Virus record (IMG/VR): IMGVR_UViG_3300034683_000192
Location: 62,001-126,000 of that record
Length of the DNA: 64,000 bases
Reading direction: 5' to 3' (one strand)
From: a virus
The translations under genes were made by a program, and so were the position numbers. Shown here one piece after another: positions 27,656-35,760 of the stretch. The notes beneath the pieces are model-generated. The model saw nothing but the letters and a program-made list of their open reading frames with translations. It did not search any database and was not told the origin of the DNA. Numbering within the stretch: the first letter of the stretch is position 1; each line of letters begins with the position of its first letter.

Positions 27656-28291
27656 CTAGCTGTGAACTGTCACTTCTCCTAAATCAATCCACTCGTTGTG
27701 TCGCATAGCCTGTGAAAGTTGTTCCGCTCGAGTTCCAACTTCTTTCCAATACTTAGTCTTCTTTGCTCCAGTATAAAGAATTTCACGTGCTGCTTTCTTG
27801 TACTGCCCTTTCTCAGATGCAGCCAAGAAATTCTTGAATTTATAGATTCCACTACTCCCGAGATTGTAGACCATATTGATCATGACCTGCTTTCGTACGG
27901 GAGACATATCCCTCCACCACGGGAATTCTGCGTCTAGCTGATTGACAGCATTCTGTACGTCGATGAGTAGCCACGCGTATGCTTGCTTCTCACCTACTGC
28001 TTTTCTGTTCGGAGAATCGATACGTCGTCCGTATCCTTGAGTCCAGTAGCCTTTGCTACATTTGTAGGGTTTTGAGGAAAATCCCTCATGGACCATGATG
28101 ACTTGTGCAGCCTCACGGACAAGTTTGAGAGTTTCTGCCCGAGGATCGGACAATACAGCATGACTGATTTTTCCACGGACTTCGTGAGTAGCAGTCAGTT
28201 CGGCGACCATACCATTCGCTTCTTTTCCGGACACCGGAAAGAGAATAACGAAAAGCATAAGCACACCGGCGATGAAGTTACTCAACGGCAT
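27656..28291 (-). CDS. Endolysin, T4-lysozyme family (GH24), with N-terminal export/anchor segment
   Basis: 211 residues from the ATG at 28291, which has AGGAGG 6 bases upstream; the ATG six bases earlier touches the ribosome site and is unlikely. Seen: an N-terminal hydrophobic segment (LSNFIAGVLMLFVILFPVSG), a signal peptide or signal-anchor-release segment. The catalytic pattern is Glu69-x8-Cys78-x5-Thr84, the E-(D/C)-T spacing of GH24 lysozymes, here with Cys at the position of T4 Asp20, followed by GYGRRID. Established: it hydrolyses the glycan of peptidoglycan. Inference: lysis enzyme exported without classical holin passage. A TATATTAC-like motif lies about 42 bases upstream, unexpected for a lysis gene. 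Confidence 0.88.
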   Translation of the reverse strand: MPLSNFIAGVLMLFVILFPVSGKEANGMVAELTATHEVRGKISHAVLSDPRAETLKLVREAAQVIMVHEGFSSKPYKCSKGYWTQGYGRRIDSPNRKAVGEKQAYAWLLIDVQNAVNQLDAEFPWWRDMSPVRKQVMINMVYNLGSSGIYKFKNFLAASEKGQYKKAAREILYTGAKKTKYWKEVGTRAEQLSQAMRHNEWIDLGEVTVHS

Positions 28292-28332
28292 ACACATCCT
28301 CCTGTTAAGGTCAATACAGTTCATCTAGAAGG

Positions 28333-28342
28333 TAATATATAT
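28333..28342 (-). promoter_or_regulatory. TATATATTAC early-type promoter before endolysin
   Basis: Minus strand TATATATTAC, about 42 bases before the endolysin start. Early-type control of a lysis gene is unexpected. Confidence 0.6.
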
Positions 28343-28400
28343 TCGTATCACCTTCGATGAGTGGAAAATATGCTCCCTGTAGTATAATGTCCTATTTGTG

Positions 28401-28433
28401 TAGAAAGATGTGGGATACCCCCACATCTTTCTA
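28401..28433 (-). terminator. 14-bp hairpin after nrdG
   Basis: TAGAAAGATGTGGG arms with a 5-base loop, directly after the nrdG stop. Confidence 0.78.
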
Positions 28434-28436
28434 GTG

Positions 28437-29153
28437 TTATCGAACTGCAAATCTGAAAGCGGAATATGTGGATGTCATCATCTTTTCAATTGATCGAAGA
28501 GATCCTGGTCCATAGATGTCCCGGTCGGTTAGATCCCCGACTTTGTTCGTTTGGTTAAGATACCAGATAAATCCTGGCCAGTGACCATGGTCTTTGACGA
28601 GAGCTGCATGAACTGATTGAAGAAAATCGCCAACTTCTACAAAAAACTCAGCTGGATTGAGTTCAGTAGTAGGCGTAGTACGAAATTCAAAACGACGTGC
28701 TTTTTGTATGATACATGTAATCGATTTCTTGATTCTTTCTTCGATATTCGGAATGGTACATAGTTTCAAGTAATTTGAAAAGCTGGTTTTGATATCCATT
28801 GCAACGTACGAAACACATCCTTGATCGAGTATGGTTTCGAGCATTTCAGGATTAAATCCATTTGTATCGAGTTTGATCAAAAATCCTTCCTCTTTTAGTA
28901 AACGGATAAATTGAGGAAGAGAATTGTGCATGGTAGGTTCACCACCAGTAATTGTGACCGCATCAAAGAGTTTCTTATTCTTTTTGAGTTTCTTGAAGAT
29001 CTCATCAAGATCTGCTGTTAACACACGACCTCTGGCGAGATCTACATTGTGACAATAGTTGCAGTGCATATTGCACCCGACAGTGAATATGGTACTACAA
29101 GTTTCATCAGGAAAATCGACATGAGAGATGATCACATTTTTCGCTAAAATCAT
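28437..29153 (-). CDS. nrdG: Anaerobic ribonucleotide reductase activating protein (radical SAM)
   Basis: 238 residues. Seen: VGCNMHCNYCHN, the CxxxCxxC cluster motif of radical SAM enzymes, then GGEPTMH for SAM binding. Established: NrdG uses a 4Fe-4S cluster and S-adenosylmethionine to put the glycyl radical on NrdD, so deoxynucleotides can be made without oxygen. The partner nrdD is encoded at 51680-55294, 22 kb away. At 238 residues it is longer than E. coli NrdG (about 154) and closer to the larger archaeal/clostridial-type activases. A closely related radical SAM activase cannot be fully excluded, but the nrdD in the same window supports this call. Confidence 0.85.
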   Translation of the reverse strand: MILAKNVIISHVDFPDETCSTIFTVGCNMHCNYCHNVDLARGRVLTADLDEIFKKLKKNKKLFDAVTITGGEPTMHNSLPQFIRLLKEEGFLIKLDTNGFNPEMLETILDQGCVSYVAMDIKTSFSNYLKLCTIPNIEERIKKSITCIIQKARRFEFRTTPTTELNPAEFFVEVGDFLQSVHAALVKDHGHWPGFIWYLNQTNKVGDLTDRDIYGPGSLRSIEKMMTSTYSAFRFAVR

Positions 29154-29189
29154 GAGTATGTACCCTCCCTATACCACTATCTAGTTATA

Positions 29190-29202
29190 GCAAAAAATAA
29201 AT
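29190..29202 (-). promoter_or_regulatory. T-rich element upstream of nrdG
   Basis: Minus strand ATTTATTTTTTGC directly after a GAGGGGTTCCC hairpin and about 36 bases before nrdG. Confidence 0.4.
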
Positions 29203-29205
29203 ACA

Positions 29206-29233
29206 GAGGGGTTCCCTAGTTTGGGAACCCCTC
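29206..29233 (-). terminator. 11-bp hairpin with U-tract
   Basis: GAGGGGTTCCC arms; on minus followed by TGTATTTATTTTTTG. Ends the 29246 gene. Confidence 0.82.
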
Positions 29234-29245
29234 ATTCTCGGTCAG

Positions 29246-29629
29246 TTATACTGCACCGAAATTTCGGTGATGGATGATCGTCGTGTACGGCTCAGGGTGG
29301 CCGTTGTGGAAGTTGGACGCGATCGACTTGATCATTGCCAGCCGATCACGTTTCTCTTTGATTTCCGGATAGAACCGGGCCCCGACTCTGGCTGCTAAGT
29401 AAAGCTTCCAGCTTTCCGTGATGAGGTTCGCGACTTTTTCGCGAGCTTTCTCACTTTCGTCATCCATCAGCTCGAGAAATTCCAGATACATGTAGCGCTG
29501 ACGATCCTTGGGAGGCATCGCCTGTATCCGCGCCAGACGTTCTGCTTTTTTGCGCTCTTCTTCTGCTATGCGCGCTTTCTCGGCCTTGATTTTTATGTTC
29601 GCGATCACATCTTTCAGTGATTGTCTCAT
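29246..29629 (-). CDS. Small coiled-coil protein
   Basis: 127 residues from the ATG at 29629 (GGGAGGAAG upstream). Seen: a long basic/acidic helix (IKIKAEKARIAEEERKKAERLARIQ) then a second helical part. No family recognised. It follows a 55-residue membrane protein by 13 bases and the two share an early-type promoter at 29862. Followed by a GAGGGGTTCCC hairpin. Confidence 0.78.
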   Translation of the reverse strand: MRQSLKDVIANIKIKAEKARIAEEERKKAERLARIQAMPPKDRQRYMYLEFLELMDDESEKAREKVANLITESWKLYLAARVGARFYPEIKEKRDRLAMIKSIASNFHNGHPEPYTTIIHHRNFGAV

Positions 29630-29642
29630 CGGTCTTCCTCCC

Positions 29643-29810
29643 TTACCGATGGTTAAGATGTGCGTAGGGAATACGATCGGTGGACCAACGTGCACCAATC
29701 GGATCCATGACAGTGTAGATCTGACCGGAAATGATTCCGATCATGATCATACCCATCACTACAAGATACGGCATCCACCGAACCTTGTCACGCTTGTAAA
29801 TGTTTCTCAT
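29643..29810 (-). CDS. Small single-span membrane protein
   Basis: 55 residues, read directly from the sequence: AAGGAG, then ATG at 29810, TAA at 29643. Seen: a basic N-terminus (RNIYKRDKVRW) and one hydrophobic span (MPYLVVMGMIMIGIISGQIYTVM). It has the size and shape of a small holin or membrane-active phage protein. It is the first gene after a TATATTAC-like motif, which argues more for an early host-takeover role than lysis. No family recognised. Confidence 0.7.
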   Translation of the reverse strand: MRNIYKRDKVRWMPYLVVMGMIMIGIISGQIYTVMDPIGARWSTDRIPYAHLNHR

Positions 29811-29861
29811 CTCTTCTCCTTATTCAGCTGACCTTATTGAGATTGGTTAGACCTCAATGTT

Positions 29862-29871
29862 GGAATATATA
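29862..29871 (-). promoter_or_regulatory. TATATATTCC variant promoter
   Basis: Minus strand TATATATTCC, one base different from consensus, about 52 bases before the small membrane protein gene. Confidence 0.45.
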
Positions 29872-29929
29872 TCCGACTAAAGGACGAGTAACATCGGGAA
29901 ATGTGGAGTTTCCTCAATGTCATAATTTC

Positions 29930-30772
29930 TTAACAGAATGCGTTCTTCAGCATCTTGATCACGTAGTCGATCTTCTTGACCAGCTCAGCATATCGTTCGG
30001 GATCCTTGGAAGGAATGGTCAGATTCTGTACGGAGAAGATCGGACACACGGAATCTTCGGCGACTGCGACGATGAGTTTGCGGTCACCCCAGACGTCGTG
30101 ATCCAGTACGAGAAGTTCTTCATTCGTACTTGCAGAGAAGACGTCGGTGAATCTGGTCCGCATACAGAATTTCGAAATGTCGTCCGAATGATTCACATTC
30201 CACACTTCCACCCCGACAGGGCTATGGGAATTGAGGAAAGAGACGAAGTCGTAATGCACCCTGATCGCCGTCGGATATGTCCGATTCCCTTCATCGATTG
30301 GGGTTCTGAGCGTATTCGCGAGTACGTCGATCAACGTACGACTGACGAAGTCGTGTCGCGTGAACGCGGCGTGGCCGTACAGCAACGAATCGATGCGTTT
30401 GTCTGAGATTTTGTAGAACGTACAGCGCGCGATGTCGAGAGGAAGTGAAAACTTGTACGACGGCTCTTCGGATGAACCTTCGGCAATGCGAAGTTCCGTA
30501 TCGGTGATTTCGATGATCATACTCTTCGTGATCGAGTGTATCTTGATCACGTCCGGAGTACTTTTGTAATTCCACGCATTGTGGATGGTTTCGACCATTT
30601 GCGAAATGGAATCACTCGAGAAATCCACCAGGTACTCGACTTTTCCCGAATCGCAGCAGAAGATGGTACAGAGTTTCGGATTGTCCGTCGAGAAGATCTG
30701 CATCTTTTTGTTTTCGACGTCCATACCAAGCAACATTTTTTCCAGGTTGTTCCAACCAAAGATTCTTTCCAT
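29930..30772 (-). CDS. Unknown protein
   Basis: 280 residues, GAGGGA upstream of the ATG. No signal peptide, membrane span or catalytic motif. Beta-rich parts (KLCTIFCCDSGKVEYLVDFSS, IEITDTELRIAEG) alternate with helices, with a helical basic end (YAELVKKIDYVIKMLKNAFC). Its 3' flank (29870-29929) carries no clear hairpin, unlike most neighbours. Function not recognised. Confidence 0.78.
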   Translation of the reverse strand: MERIFGWNNLEKMLLGMDVENKKMQIFSTDNPKLCTIFCCDSGKVEYLVDFSSDSISQMVETIHNAWNYKSTPDVIKIHSITKSMIIEITDTELRIAEGSSEEPSYKFSLPLDIARCTFYKISDKRIDSLLYGHAAFTRHDFVSRTLIDVLANTLRTPIDEGNRTYPTAIRVHYDFVSFLNSHSPVGVEVWNVNHSDDISKFCMRTRFTDVFSASTNEELLVLDHDVWGDRKLIVAVAEDSVCPIFSVQNLTIPSKDPERYAELVKKIDYVIKMLKNAFC

Positions 30773-30818
30773 GAGATGTCCCTCTTATTGATCGGTATTT
30801 AACCAGACTGAGATTGGA

Positions 30819-31088
30819 TTATTTGGATGTGTCCAATGAGTCACCGATTGGGTTAATCTTGACGCACATTCCTCGAATGACTATCGTACTACGATTGTCT
30901 CGATTTTCATGGGAGTTAGGAACTTGATAGAGAAAGGATTGATGTCCCATTGCGATATCGTCAGCGATAGCGATGCATTGTTTGCGTGAGTTATACACAC
31001 CGATTTCGATTGGGGTTATTTGTGGAGAAGTGTGTACCGTGGGAGGAAATGCAATCAAGAGAATGATGAGTTTCCACGAGGTGAGCAT
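30819..31088 (-). CDS. Small exported protein
   Basis: 89 residues with AAGGA upstream. Seen: an N-terminal MLTSWKLIILLIAFPPTVHT, a likely Sec signal peptide. The mature part has two cysteines (KQCIAIA, GMCVKI) that could form a disulfide, and pattern similarity to small secreted phage proteins. No family recognised. It lies 46 bases before the 29930 gene and may be co-transcribed with it. A hairpin with a GAAA loop separates it from the zinc-ribbon gene upstream. Confidence 0.75.
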   Translation of the reverse strand: MLTSWKLIILLIAFPPTVHTSPQITPIEIGVYNSRKQCIAIADDIAMGHQSFLYQVPNSHENRDNRSTIVIRGMCVKINPIGDSLDTSK

Positions 31089-31102
31089 AACTATCCTTTT
31101 CT

Positions 31103-31126
31103 GGGGCTGAGATTTCTCTCAGCCCC
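31103..31126 (-). terminator. 10-bp hairpin, GAAA loop
   Basis: GGGGCTGAGA arms after the 31141 gene. Confidence 0.78.
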
Positions 31127-31140
31127 TATGAATTTGGTGA

Positions 31141-32133
31141 TTAGTCTTCGGGATTCAAATACTTGGCAATTGCGCTGTGGATATGGAACGATGAACCCAC
31201 TGCGTCACTGAGACGACTGGCATGCCATTGCTCATCAGCCGGGCGTTTTTGGATGGTGTTGGCGAATACTTTTGTCAGTGCCGACATGAACGAGTATTCG
31301 ATTTCTGCCATTGCTGCTTGGGCATACCGATCCCATACGCGCATCTTGTCGACATGCGCATCACGAAGTTCGCGTATGAGTTCGTAATCCCCCGACGTTT
31401 CGTCCTGGTGTACTCGGTAAACTGCACGCACGGTGTAGTTTTCACCAGGGACATAGACGAAGAATTTCGTACGCGTATCCGACGGAACGAATCGCGGGTG
31501 CGGACGACCGCCATTACGAATGACTCGAAGAAATTCGTCAGGAGAAGACGACTTGATGTAAATCGTCGGTTCATCTTTGTCGAACAGGATTTCCTGAATG
31601 CTCTGTACTTCGAGTTTTGGCCGGATTTGAGCCGTATAGTTGGTATACCCACTATCAGCAGAGAATCCATCCACGACAGTATCTGCATTTTTCAGCAGAT
31701 TCATGCACGCATCATCGAAGTCCCTTGTCTCCGAAAAGAACCAACACATTGCGGTTGTCGTGGCGACATCCTGAACTTTTCGAATTTTCTTCATGGGGGT
31801 TTTCGGCACTTTGATACCGAATCCGACATCTCTCAAGAACGTGAGCCCTGATACCATGGATTCTGCGGATTCGAACTCGAGTGTCACGCTAGGGAAATGT
31901 CCGGTATTGTACGAGAAACACGAGAACGGTCGAGCGTGCGGAAGTTTGGTACCAACGATCTTCACCGGGCAGCCGTTTTCCCACGTATCCATCAGTAGAA
32001 CAATTGGTAGAAACTGGGAATGGATCGAATGAAAAATCTTGCTGGTGCACTTCAGGTTAGGACACGTTCTTTCCGTCCAGGTGTTCGGAGAAAACGCACC
32101 ACCACAGCTAGCACAGACATGTACCTTAGACAT
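31141..32133 (-). CDS. Zinc-ribbon protein of unknown function
   Basis: 330 residues, GGAGG before the ATG. Seen: a four-Cys N-terminal zinc ribbon (CASCGGAF ... CPNLKC) followed by a long alpha/beta part with SCFSYNTGHFPSVTLEF. The same layout (zinc ribbon, then 'C.G' turn and strand) is seen in the products of 34894 and 41363. A TATATTAC-like promoter lies about 67 bases upstream. Inference: possibly a nucleic-acid or ribonucleoprotein binding family. No named family recognised. Confidence 0.72.
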   Translation of the reverse strand: MSKVHVCASCGGAFSPNTWTERTCPNLKCTSKIFHSIHSQFLPIVLLMDTWENGCPVKIVGTKLPHARPFSCFSYNTGHFPSVTLEFESAESMVSGLTFLRDVGFGIKVPKTPMKKIRKVQDVATTTAMCWFFSETRDFDDACMNLLKNADTVVDGFSADSGYTNYTAQIRPKLEVQSIQEILFDKDEPTIYIKSSSPDEFLRVIRNGGRPHPRFVPSDTRTKFFVYVPGENYTVRAVYRVHQDETSGDYELIRELRDAHVDKMRVWDRYAQAAMAEIEYSFMSALTKVFANTIQKRPADEQWHASRLSDAVGSSFHIHSAIAKYLNPED

Positions 32134-32199
32134 AAAGCCTCCATTTGGTTTAGACCCTGTTCGCTACATGGAGTTGGGTCTTTTGGTATAGTTACTAAA

Positions 32200-32209
32200 G
32201 TAATGTATA
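32200..32209 (-). promoter_or_regulatory. TATACATTAC promoter
   Basis: Minus strand TATACATTAC, about 67 bases before the zinc-ribbon gene at 31141-32133. Confidence 0.55.
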
Positions 32210-32224
32210 TTTGTATCATTAACG

Positions 32225-32254
32225 AGAGGAGAGAGCCATATGGCTCTCTCCTCT
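32225..32254 (-). terminator. 30-base perfect palindrome after tmk
   Basis: Symmetric AGAGGAGAGAGCCAT arms, 5 bases after the tmk stop. Confidence 0.78.
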
Positions 32255-32259
32255 ATGTA

Positions 32260-32928
32260 TTACAATGGTGATCTTTCTCCAAGTTTTTCTCGAAGGAGAT
32301 TCTGTATTAATGAAAATACCTGATCAAATACTTCATCTTTCGTTTTGTTGGCATCCACGATACGAAATCTATCTGGATTCTTCTTTGCCCAATCCAAATA
32401 TCCATTTCGTACCTTTATATGAAATTCCATTTGTTCAGCTTCAAATCGTCCTTCTGCGGTCGCTGTACCATCTGTGATATTTCTTTTACGTGCACGTGTG
32501 ATACCCACTACAGGATCGACATCAAAGTAGATCGTCATGTCAGGCCAGATTTTTTCGACGGCGATATCGTTCAGGTGAAATAGATGTCCAACATCTAGTC
32601 CACGACTATATCCCTGATACACTATTGCGGAATCCGCAAATCGGTCACTGATCACTATACCGTCTTGTTCAAGTACTGGTTTGATCATGGCACCGACATG
32701 TTGAGCTCTATCTGCAAGATACAAGAAGAGCTCAGTAGTAGGAGTAAGATCCGTGCTCTCCATGTCAAGTAGGGCAGATCGAATCACTTTACCAATTCTA
32801 CTTGCCCCAGGTTCTCTGGTGAACATGACTGGAAGGGAATCAGTTGAAGGAAGTAACGATTTGAATCGTTCGATACAACTACTCTTTCCTGATCCTTCTC
32901 CACCTTCGAAAGTGATGAACGTGCCCAT
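32260..32928 (-). CDS. tmk: Thymidylate kinase
   Basis: 222 residues. Seen: P-loop FEGGEGSGKSS near the N-terminus, the DR(F/Y/H) segment as VISDRFADSA, the TREPG substrate loop, the LID region with RARKR and a Glu/Arg-rich helix. Established: it converts dTMP to dTDP using ATP. GAGG precedes the ATG, 4 bases after the dUTPase stop, so the two genes form one dTTP-supply operon: dUTPase yields dUMP, the host or phage methylates it, and this enzyme phosphorylates dTMP. Length fits the family (about 210). Confidence 0.92.
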   Translation of the reverse strand: MGTFITFEGGEGSGKSSCIERFKSLLPSTDSLPVMFTREPGASRIGKVIRSALLDMESTDLTPTTELFLYLADRAQHVGAMIKPVLEQDGIVISDRFADSAIVYQGYSRGLDVGHLFHLNDIAVEKIWPDMTIYFDVDPVVGITRARKRNITDGTATAEGRFEAEQMEFHIKVRNGYLDWAKKNPDRFRIVDANKTKDEVFDQVFSLIQNLLREKLGERSPL

Positions 32929-32931
32929 CAG

Positions 32932-33438
32932 TTACCTCAATCCAGTATGGCCAAATCCATTACCTCCACGATGTGTGGGATATTGGTTGGCGATATCTTT
33001 CGTGGGAAGAAATCTTGCACGTACTGTCGGTACGATCAATAATTGCGCAATTCGTTCGTGTCGAACGATTTTACATCCCTCCGGTTTGGTGGCTCCTACA
33101 CAGATACTCATTTGTCCACGGTAATCACTATCGATCACCCCAGTCTGATTAACAATTCTAAGTCCACCATGTGTACTCATTCCTGATCTTACGATCATGA
33201 GTCCTGCATGATATTTCGGAAGAACGAGACCAAGTCCGGATGGAATTCGGAAAGTATCTCCGGGCATTACGGTAAGTTCTGATTCATCGAAACATGCACG
33301 AAGATCAAACCCGACAGCACCGTCAGTTTCGTATCTAGGTGGATGTGTAAGATAAATGTCATCAAAGTATTCCACAGGAATCTCTACTTCAAAGATAAAC
33401 TTTCGGAACATATTTCTGATAGTATTCACTATACTCAT
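32932..33438 (-). CDS. dut: dUTP diphosphatase
   Basis: 168 residues. All five trimeric dUTPase motifs are visible in order: GAVGFDLRA, RSGMS, GVIDSDYRGQ, RIAQLLI and the C-terminal RGGNGFGHTG, which folds over the active site. Established: it hydrolyses dUTP to dUMP and pyrophosphate, keeping uracil out of DNA and feeding dTMP synthesis. AAGGAG precedes the ATG. It is the first gene of the dut-tmk operon and lies behind a T-rich TTTATTTTTTGT element and a hairpin. Confidence 0.95.
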   Translation of the reverse strand: MSIVNTIRNMFRKFIFEVEIPVEYFDDIYLTHPPRYETDGAVGFDLRACFDESELTVMPGDTFRIPSGLGLVLPKYHAGLMIVRSGMSTHGGLRIVNQTGVIDSDYRGQMSICVGATKPEGCKIVRHERIAQLLIVPTVRARFLPTKDIANQYPTHRGGNGFGHTGLR

Positions 33439-33479
33439 GATGATCTCCTTAACGTAGTGTACAATATCTTAATGTCGTG

Positions 33480-33493
33480 ACAAAAAATAAATA
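33480..33493 (-). promoter_or_regulatory. T-rich element upstream of dut
   Basis: Minus strand TATTTATTTTTTGT directly after a hairpin and about 40 bases before the dUTPase gene. Confidence 0.4.
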
Positions 33494-33523
33494 GGAGTGG
33501 AGCCCTTTATAGGGGCCCACTCC
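33494..33523 (-). terminator. Hairpin with U-tract after lipoprotein gene
   Basis: GGAGTGG/CCACTCC arms with inner pairs, followed on minus by TATTTATTTTTTG. Confidence 0.8.
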
Positions 33524-33533
33524 ATAATCCAAT

Positions 33534-33683
33534 TTACTTCGATTCGTGATGGTACTTGAAAGAGAAATCTTTCGTTGTACTGTTAAATGACCCCTCAACT
33601 TCAGTAATTGATGTAGAACATGAAGCTAATAGAATTGAAAGTGCGAACAAAATGATTCTTCCATAGACAATAACTTTTTTCAT
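33534..33683 (-). CDS. Small lipoprotein
   Basis: 49 residues, read directly: GGAGG, ATG at 33683, TAA at 33534. Seen: MKKVIVYGRIILFALSILLASC, a lipoprotein signal with lipobox LASC, then a short Ser/Thr-rich mature peptide of about 28 residues. Small phage lipoproteins act as outer-membrane spanins (Rz1/u-spanin type) or block superinfection. Lack of proline richness and of a nearby Rz-like gene makes Rz1 less likely. A TATATTAC-like motif lies about 88 bases upstream, pointing to early expression and so favouring exclusion. Confidence 0.72.
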   Translation of the reverse strand: MKKVIVYGRIILFALSILLASCSTSITEVEGSFNSTTKDFSFKYHHESK

Positions 33684-33770
33684 GAGATACCCTCCAGTAG
33701 GATGTTTACCGTCGTAACGGTATGGTTTAGTTTAGATTCAATTAACTAAATTGTCAAGAGAATCATAGCA

Positions 33771-33779
33771 GTAATATAT
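33771..33779 (-). promoter_or_regulatory. ATATATTAC promoter
   Basis: Minus strand ATATATTAC, about 88 bases before the small lipoprotein gene. Confidence 0.55.
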
Positions 33780-33840
33780 CTGCATAGAATCGATCGATTA
33801 CATTTTGATGGAAAATGATATGTAATCATAGGAGGATCAA

Positions 33841-34845
33841 ATGCCGATATGTGTCCTGCTCGAAGAAGCTGCTACGAAACTCAAGAATGTGTATCAATGG
33901 GGACCTCCTGAAAAGACAATCGTATTTCCAGATAGTGCTGGAAATTTCGTATCTACTGGAGTAGTCGCAACTGATGAATTCGTATCTGTACTGGATGGAG
34001 ATCCAGTAGTTAAATGTTTCGACAATATGACCATCAATGCTGGTCATATCGTACGTCCCACAAATCGATGCAAAGGGATGTTTATTCGTGTTCTCGGGAA
34101 TTTGATTGTCAATGGTCAATTGACTATGACTGCCAGAGGTGCAAAAGGCCCTGGTAAATTTGTAGGAATAGCTCATCAAGACGAGATAATTTACTTCAAT
34201 CCTACGGATATCTATCCTAAAAATCCAAGATTCACAGTCATCGATAGACTTGGTGGAGCCAGACGAACTTCACCAAACTCACCGGGTTCTCCTGGAGTTA
34301 ATGGAGCGTGTGGTGGTGGTGGGTGTGGATCGGTCGAAACTGCATATGGTGCAAGTCGCGGTCTAGGTGGAGAAGGTACTTCATTTTCTGGTGGTCCAGG
34401 TGGAGGTGGTTCTCCTCGTGCTGCTGCTGGCGATGGTGCGATAGAAGGTGGCGCAGGCGGTGCCGGTGTTGGGTGGTATTCAGGTACTCGATGGTGGTCT
34501 GCTGGTGGTGGAGCAGGAAATCCAGGTGGTGCCGGAAATGGTACGGGAGGAACTGCTGGTGGTAACGGCACTGGCGGTCTGATTATTCTTTTCGTACATG
34601 GAAATATCATATTTGGTGCCAACGGAAAAATAATCTCTGGTGGCACCCAAGGTGGAGCAGGTTACGATTCTGGCGGAGGATCTGGTGGCGGAGCCATCCA
34701 TATCTTTCATAAGGGTAGTCTTGGTGAACCTGCAAAGATTTCTTGTCCAGGAGGTGCTCCAGGTACACCAGTTGCAACTGGTGGGTATAATGGTACTCCT
34801 GGATTTGCTGGAGGAGCTGGGTCTGTTAATATTGTCCAAATATAA
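33841..34845 (+). CDS. Glycine-rich adhesin-type tail fibre tip protein, copy 1
   Basis: 334 residues on the plus strand, AGGAGG 7 bases upstream. Seen: an N-terminal domain (1-120) with TDEFVSVLDGDPVV, TINAGHIVRP and GNLIVNGQLTMTARGAKGPGKFVGI, then a long region of Gly-rich repeats, then GGGSGGGAIHIFHKGS and the end GSVNIVQI. Paralogues at 59647 and 60776 share both ends nearly word for word. Established: Gly-rich adhesins (gp38 type of T-even phages) fold into polyglycine-II bundles and bind receptors. Inference: a receptor-binding component; the Gly-rich part is a likely site of recombination between copies. Confidence 0.7.
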   Translation: MPICVLLEEAATKLKNVYQWGPPEKTIVFPDSAGNFVSTGVVATDEFVSVLDGDPVVKCFDNMTINAGHIVRPTNRCKGMFIRVLGNLIVNGQLTMTARGAKGPGKFVGIAHQDEIIYFNPTDIYPKNPRFTVIDRLGGARRTSPNSPGSPGVNGACGGGGCGSVETAYGASRGLGGEGTSFSGGPGGGGSPRAAAGDGAIEGGAGGAGVGWYSGTRWWSAGGGAGNPGGAGNGTGGTAGGNGTGGLIILFVHGNIIFGANGKIISGGTQGGAGYDSGGGSGGGAIHIFHKGSLGEPAKISCPGGAPGTPVATGGYNGTPGFAGGAGSVNIVQI

Positions 34846-34850
34846 TAGCT

Positions 34851-34878
34851 CTAGAGTCACCCAGTCGGGTGACTCTAG
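34851..34878. terminator. Bidirectional 12-bp hairpin
   Basis: CTAGAGTCACCC arms between convergent adhesin copy 1 and zinc-ribbon gene. Confidence 0.8.
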
Positions 34879-34893
34879 ATTATACGAGTTAGA

Positions 34894-35667
34894 TTATTTC
34901 AAAAACATCTCGATGAGTCGATGGATATCATCCACAAACCGTGAGTATTGTCGCTTGTACTCGAAGTATTTGGATACTCCGAGTGTAGTGAAGTAATCTC
35001 GATAGAACTGATACTCAATCGAATCTACAGGTATGAGCTTCACAGATCCGTATTTCTGAAGAATGTAGCCGAGTGGAGTACTCGCAGATCTTGGAAAATA
35101 CAGAGCAGTCTGACTTGGTTGAGAGACTTCAAATACACGAACAAGTTCTTCGTCGTGAATTGCACCGTACATGATACCAGCATCCACCTGGATCTTGGAT
35201 AAGTTAGCATCGGTGAGTTGCGATACATCTGTTTCCACCGAAAGATAGTGCAATCGAGCATCATCCACGTGATCGAAAGGCGCAGAGATTGGTAAATTTT
35301 TCAGGAAACTCATCATTGGTTCGTGCACTGGGTGAATACGGCATGTATTTCCAGTGATCGAAACTCTGATGGTATCATTGAGTTTGTGTGTGTTTTGAGA
35401 TTCTCGATATGTGAGTGCTTGAAGATTTCGAAGATCTTCAGGAATACCACGAAGAGTAATGTGCATGTTACCGTATGCAGAGCATCTATCTTGAGGAACA
35501 AATCCAGTACATGCTTCTTCGATGCGTAGTTCACTGAATTGTTCCAAAAGTTTCGCCAACTCCACGAAGTCATCGTCGATCTTCTTGAGGCTAGGATTAG
35601 TACACACGATATTTGCACATTCGCCATCTCTTGAATAATGCCCGCAGGTTGCGCATCTGTAAATCAT
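34894..35667 (-). CDS. Zinc-ribbon protein of unknown function
   Basis: 257 residues from the ATG at 35667, chosen for GGAGGA just upstream; earlier in-frame codons run into the purZ-like gene region. Seen: an N-terminal zinc ribbon (CATCGHY ... CANIVC), then a helix and a C-terminal half with alpha/beta character and no known motif. Similar in layout to the products of 31141 and 41363. It is wedged between two plus-strand genes in the opposite direction and ends at a bidirectional hairpin shared with the adhesin gene. Confidence 0.72.
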   Translation of the reverse strand: MIYRCATCGHYSRDGECANIVCTNPSLKKIDDDFVELAKLLEQFSELRIEEACTGFVPQDRCSAYGNMHITLRGIPEDLRNLQALTYRESQNTHKLNDTIRVSITGNTCRIHPVHEPMMSFLKNLPISAPFDHVDDARLHYLSVETDVSQLTDANLSKIQVDAGIMYGAIHDEELVRVFEVSQPSQTALYFPRSASTPLGYILQKYGSVKLIPVDSIEYQFYRDYFTTLGVSKYFEYKRQYSRFVDDIHRLIEMFLK

Positions 35668-35760
35668 GATGTTCCTCCGTTGTAAAATTTGTACTCGTAC
35701 ATGATGGTAATGATCCATCATATTTAACATCGAGTAACTACGATATACATGGAGGGAATC

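Noticed and set aside
28437-29153. 7-carboxy-7-deazaguanine synthase (QueE)
   Set aside because: The cluster CxxxCxxC and neighbouring motifs can fit, but no other queuosine gene is visible and nrdD is present, so NrdG is the better call.
33534-33683. Rz1-type spanin
   Set aside because: The lipobox is clear, but the mature part is not proline-rich and no Rz-like partner lies beside it.
34212-34646. Proline-rich minus-strand frame
   Set aside because: It is the mirror of the glycine-rich repeats in the adhesin gene (GGT read as ACC).
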